Below, one piece after another: positions 62,241 through 64,000 of a DNA stretch of 64,000 nt. This DNA comes from Pteria penguin (Eukaryota; Mollusca; Bivalvia; Pterioida; Pteriidae), in contig CM068585.1 of the NCBI GenBank assembly GCA_035048485.1, positions 52,282,550 through 52,346,549 on the forward strand, given 5' to 3'. Below the pieces are notes generated by a model that did not search any database, was not told where the DNA came from, and worked only from the letters and a program-made list of their open reading frames with translations. Both the position numbers and the translations under genes were made by a program. How positions within the stretch are numbered: position 1 is the stretch's first letter; every line of letters starts with the position of its first letter.

Positions 62241-63355
62241 GGTTATATCGTCAATATTTCGCTTAAATAAACCCTTCTGTAACAGTTTCTGGAAATAGTA
62301 AGGAAAGGAGATAATTATCAAAGTGTATAAAAACGAAGTTTTATTCATAAAAACCAAGTTTTATTCATTTATGCCTCATTGCTCTTAACACAATCTAAAT
62401 TTAAATCAAAATTTATCACGGGGATATGTATCATGTGGGTATCGCTCTATGGGCGCCATAGAGAATCGTAAAATCGGTAAATATTATTTCTGAGAAAATC
62501 CTGAAGAATTTGCCGATACTCATAAGTTTTGTCTTTTGTACTACTACAGATGGTGGTTTAAAAGGTCTAAAAAGTCAAATCATTTACGGCTTTAAGGAGT
62601 GAAACATAATGCATGAATACCATGAATAAAAAAGAAAAAAGAATAAGATGGACGGCAAACTGCATTATTGCGCATTGTGCATGATGTGTAAGGTTTCCAT
62701 TTTTTTCTTTCGTAGAATACTTCTATCCAACGAAAAACGTATTAGATTCATACCCTAGCATTTAATCCTTTCAAATGTTTTTATAATTTTAGAAATTGGT
62801 ACATTATACCGGCACTGTTTTTCACAATCTCCAAATTTCTGTCGCGGAAAATTACGTCAAAGAAAAATTTCGTGGATGAATATACCACTTATCTTTAAAT
62901 CAGTCAAAATGTAAGTAACATGTAATATTGAATTATTATACAAAAAGTCCACTAAAATTTGCCATCTTTGATCAACTCTGAAATAGATTATGACAAATAC
63001 AACCTTAGCCATTGAGAAGTTCAAGCTACCCTAAATTGTACTGTAAAGACCTCATGTTTACTAATACGAGATACAACATAGATTAAACAGAATTGAGTAA
63101 TTGTAGGGATGGTATAGACATAAACTCCGATAAAAGTGTTAAAACTGAATCATTTTATTGAAATGATAAATAGTATAAAAGGAACTTGATACACATGAAA
63201 CACGTTTTCTGCTAGACCACCAATCTGAATATGAATAGCACAATAGTTCAAATATGAAATCAAACAGATTATACTTTATTGAATTTCAAGTTTCGTGAGT
63301 TCTTTTGGTCCTGATAACATATATATCCCAAAGGTTAATGACGTAATGATTCTAA
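62241..63355. other. AT-rich stretch without recognised genes
   Basis: No open frame with domain content, repeat array or splice-supported exon was seen. Confidence 0.5.
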
Positions 63356-63357
63356 GA

Positions 63358-63548
63358 AAGTAAAAAAAACCCCCAAAAACTAAACACCCCCCCCAAATTC
63401 CATGAAATAACCCAATAAAAACAAAACACAAAAGCAGAAATAATAACACCCCCCCCCCCCAAAAAAAAAACCCCAACCAAACCAAAACAAAACAAAACAA
63501 AAAAACCCAAAACAAAACAGAATAAACAAACACGTAAAAAGCAAAACA
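63358..63548. repeat. A/C tract with several C-runs
   Basis: Forward strand is nearly only A and C with C-runs of up to about 11. The reverse strand therefore has four or more G-runs. Overlapping reverse frames rich in Phe, Gly and Leu are artefacts of this composition. Confidence 0.85.
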
Positions 63549-63634
63549 AAACGATGGAAGAGCCAGACAGACATTGTACCTAACTCCCTGAAAGAGTTTT
63601 AATTATTTCAGCAAGAAAATATATAATACGAATG

Positions 63635-63725
63635 TAACTGGTGTCATATGACTATGACACTTACAACAATGTACCACAGTGGATATTCACAGCCCAGGAG
63701 GAGTGAGCTGGAAAAGGTACCATGA
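63635..63725 (+). repeat. Dispersed repeat fragment
   Basis: ACGAATGTAACTGGTGTCA and CAATGTACCACAGTGGATATTC recur at 30,765-30,825 and, in part, at 12,370-12,425. A GGAGGAGTGAGC phrase follows, as at 12.45 kb. The identity of the element is unknown. Confidence 0.65.
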
Positions 63726-64000
63726 ACGGGAATTTTTAAATGTAATGGGCGGGGAGGGGTTTCGGACAGGAATCACTAAATCCACAAAATGCTTGTTCGT
63801 AATTCTACGTTAATATCAGAATTAATGATTTTATACAACCATACACTTACTAGAAAAATTCGTTTCAAACGATACATAGAACGACCATTATTCTGCCTCT
63901 GAATTAGGGACCCTGTCAGGGTATGATGCATTTTTTACTTCGCACAGGTTCTGTCTTTTTCGATTAGACAATGATAAACATTTCTTGTCCATCAAACAAC

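Noticed and set aside
63276..63574. Overlapping reverse frames rich in Phe, Gly and Leu
   Set aside because: They come from the A/C tract read on the G/T strand; three frames are open at once, as expected for low complexity.

Overview
This window reads as AT-rich nuclear DNA from a marine invertebrate, most probably a bivalve mollusc. Reasons: short exons between long introns with GT/AG borders, long (TA)n and (CA)n microsatellites, tRNA-derived SINEs, Penelope-like retroelements (PLEs) of the permuted 'Naiad' layout, and two genes of a cysteine-rich receptor type that I associate with bivalves. There is no prokaryotic gene organisation. Most long open frames are relics of mobile elements or low-complexity sequence.

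Layout. 1-1,360: 3' end of a Naiad-type PLE, then a folded-back fragment of a repetitive host/transposon gene. 1.8-5.5 kb: a two-copy 360-bp tandem repeat and a decayed non-LTR retrotransposon. 6.4-10.1 kb: an almost complete reverse-strand Naiad lying between A/C-rich tracts, with a SINE inserted in it. 11.2-12.2 kb: P/THAP9-like transposase relic. 14.2-18.6 kb: an intact seven-exon gene (forward, 249 codons) for a secreted-then-anchored type I membrane protein with a YEEI tail. 20.0-25.6 kb: SINE, an inverted pair of PLE halves, a repeat-bearing element, a partial copy of the last two receptor exons, and a Naiad tail. 27.9-30.3 kb: N-terminal half of another Naiad, then a roughly 141-bp tandem array. 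31-33.7 kb: decayed LINE, Naiad RT relic, and a clean 1.07-kb ORF1-only retroposon inside that relic. 33.9-44.5 kb: two related copies of a degenerate HDEAD/CXC-type gene flanking another decayed repetitive gene and SINEs. 46.2-53.2 kb: a second receptor gene of the same type on the reverse strand (five exons, one homopolymer frameshift). 53.6-64 kb: duplicated blocks, TA microsatellites, a PLE pseudo-LTR carrying a well-formed hammerhead ribozyme, and otherwise apparently empty sequence.

How it fits together. The two receptor genes share a layout of signal peptide, Cys-rich ectodomain, short stalk, transmembrane exon and tail exon, and they look like dispersed members of one family. The most unusual mobile-element signal is in the Naiad copies. 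Several in-frame UGA codons fall where other copies have Cys, and a hairpin at the end of the reading frame has the layout of a eukaryotic SECIS element, so these elements may encode selenoproteins. All function assignments come from reading motifs by eye; no database search was run.
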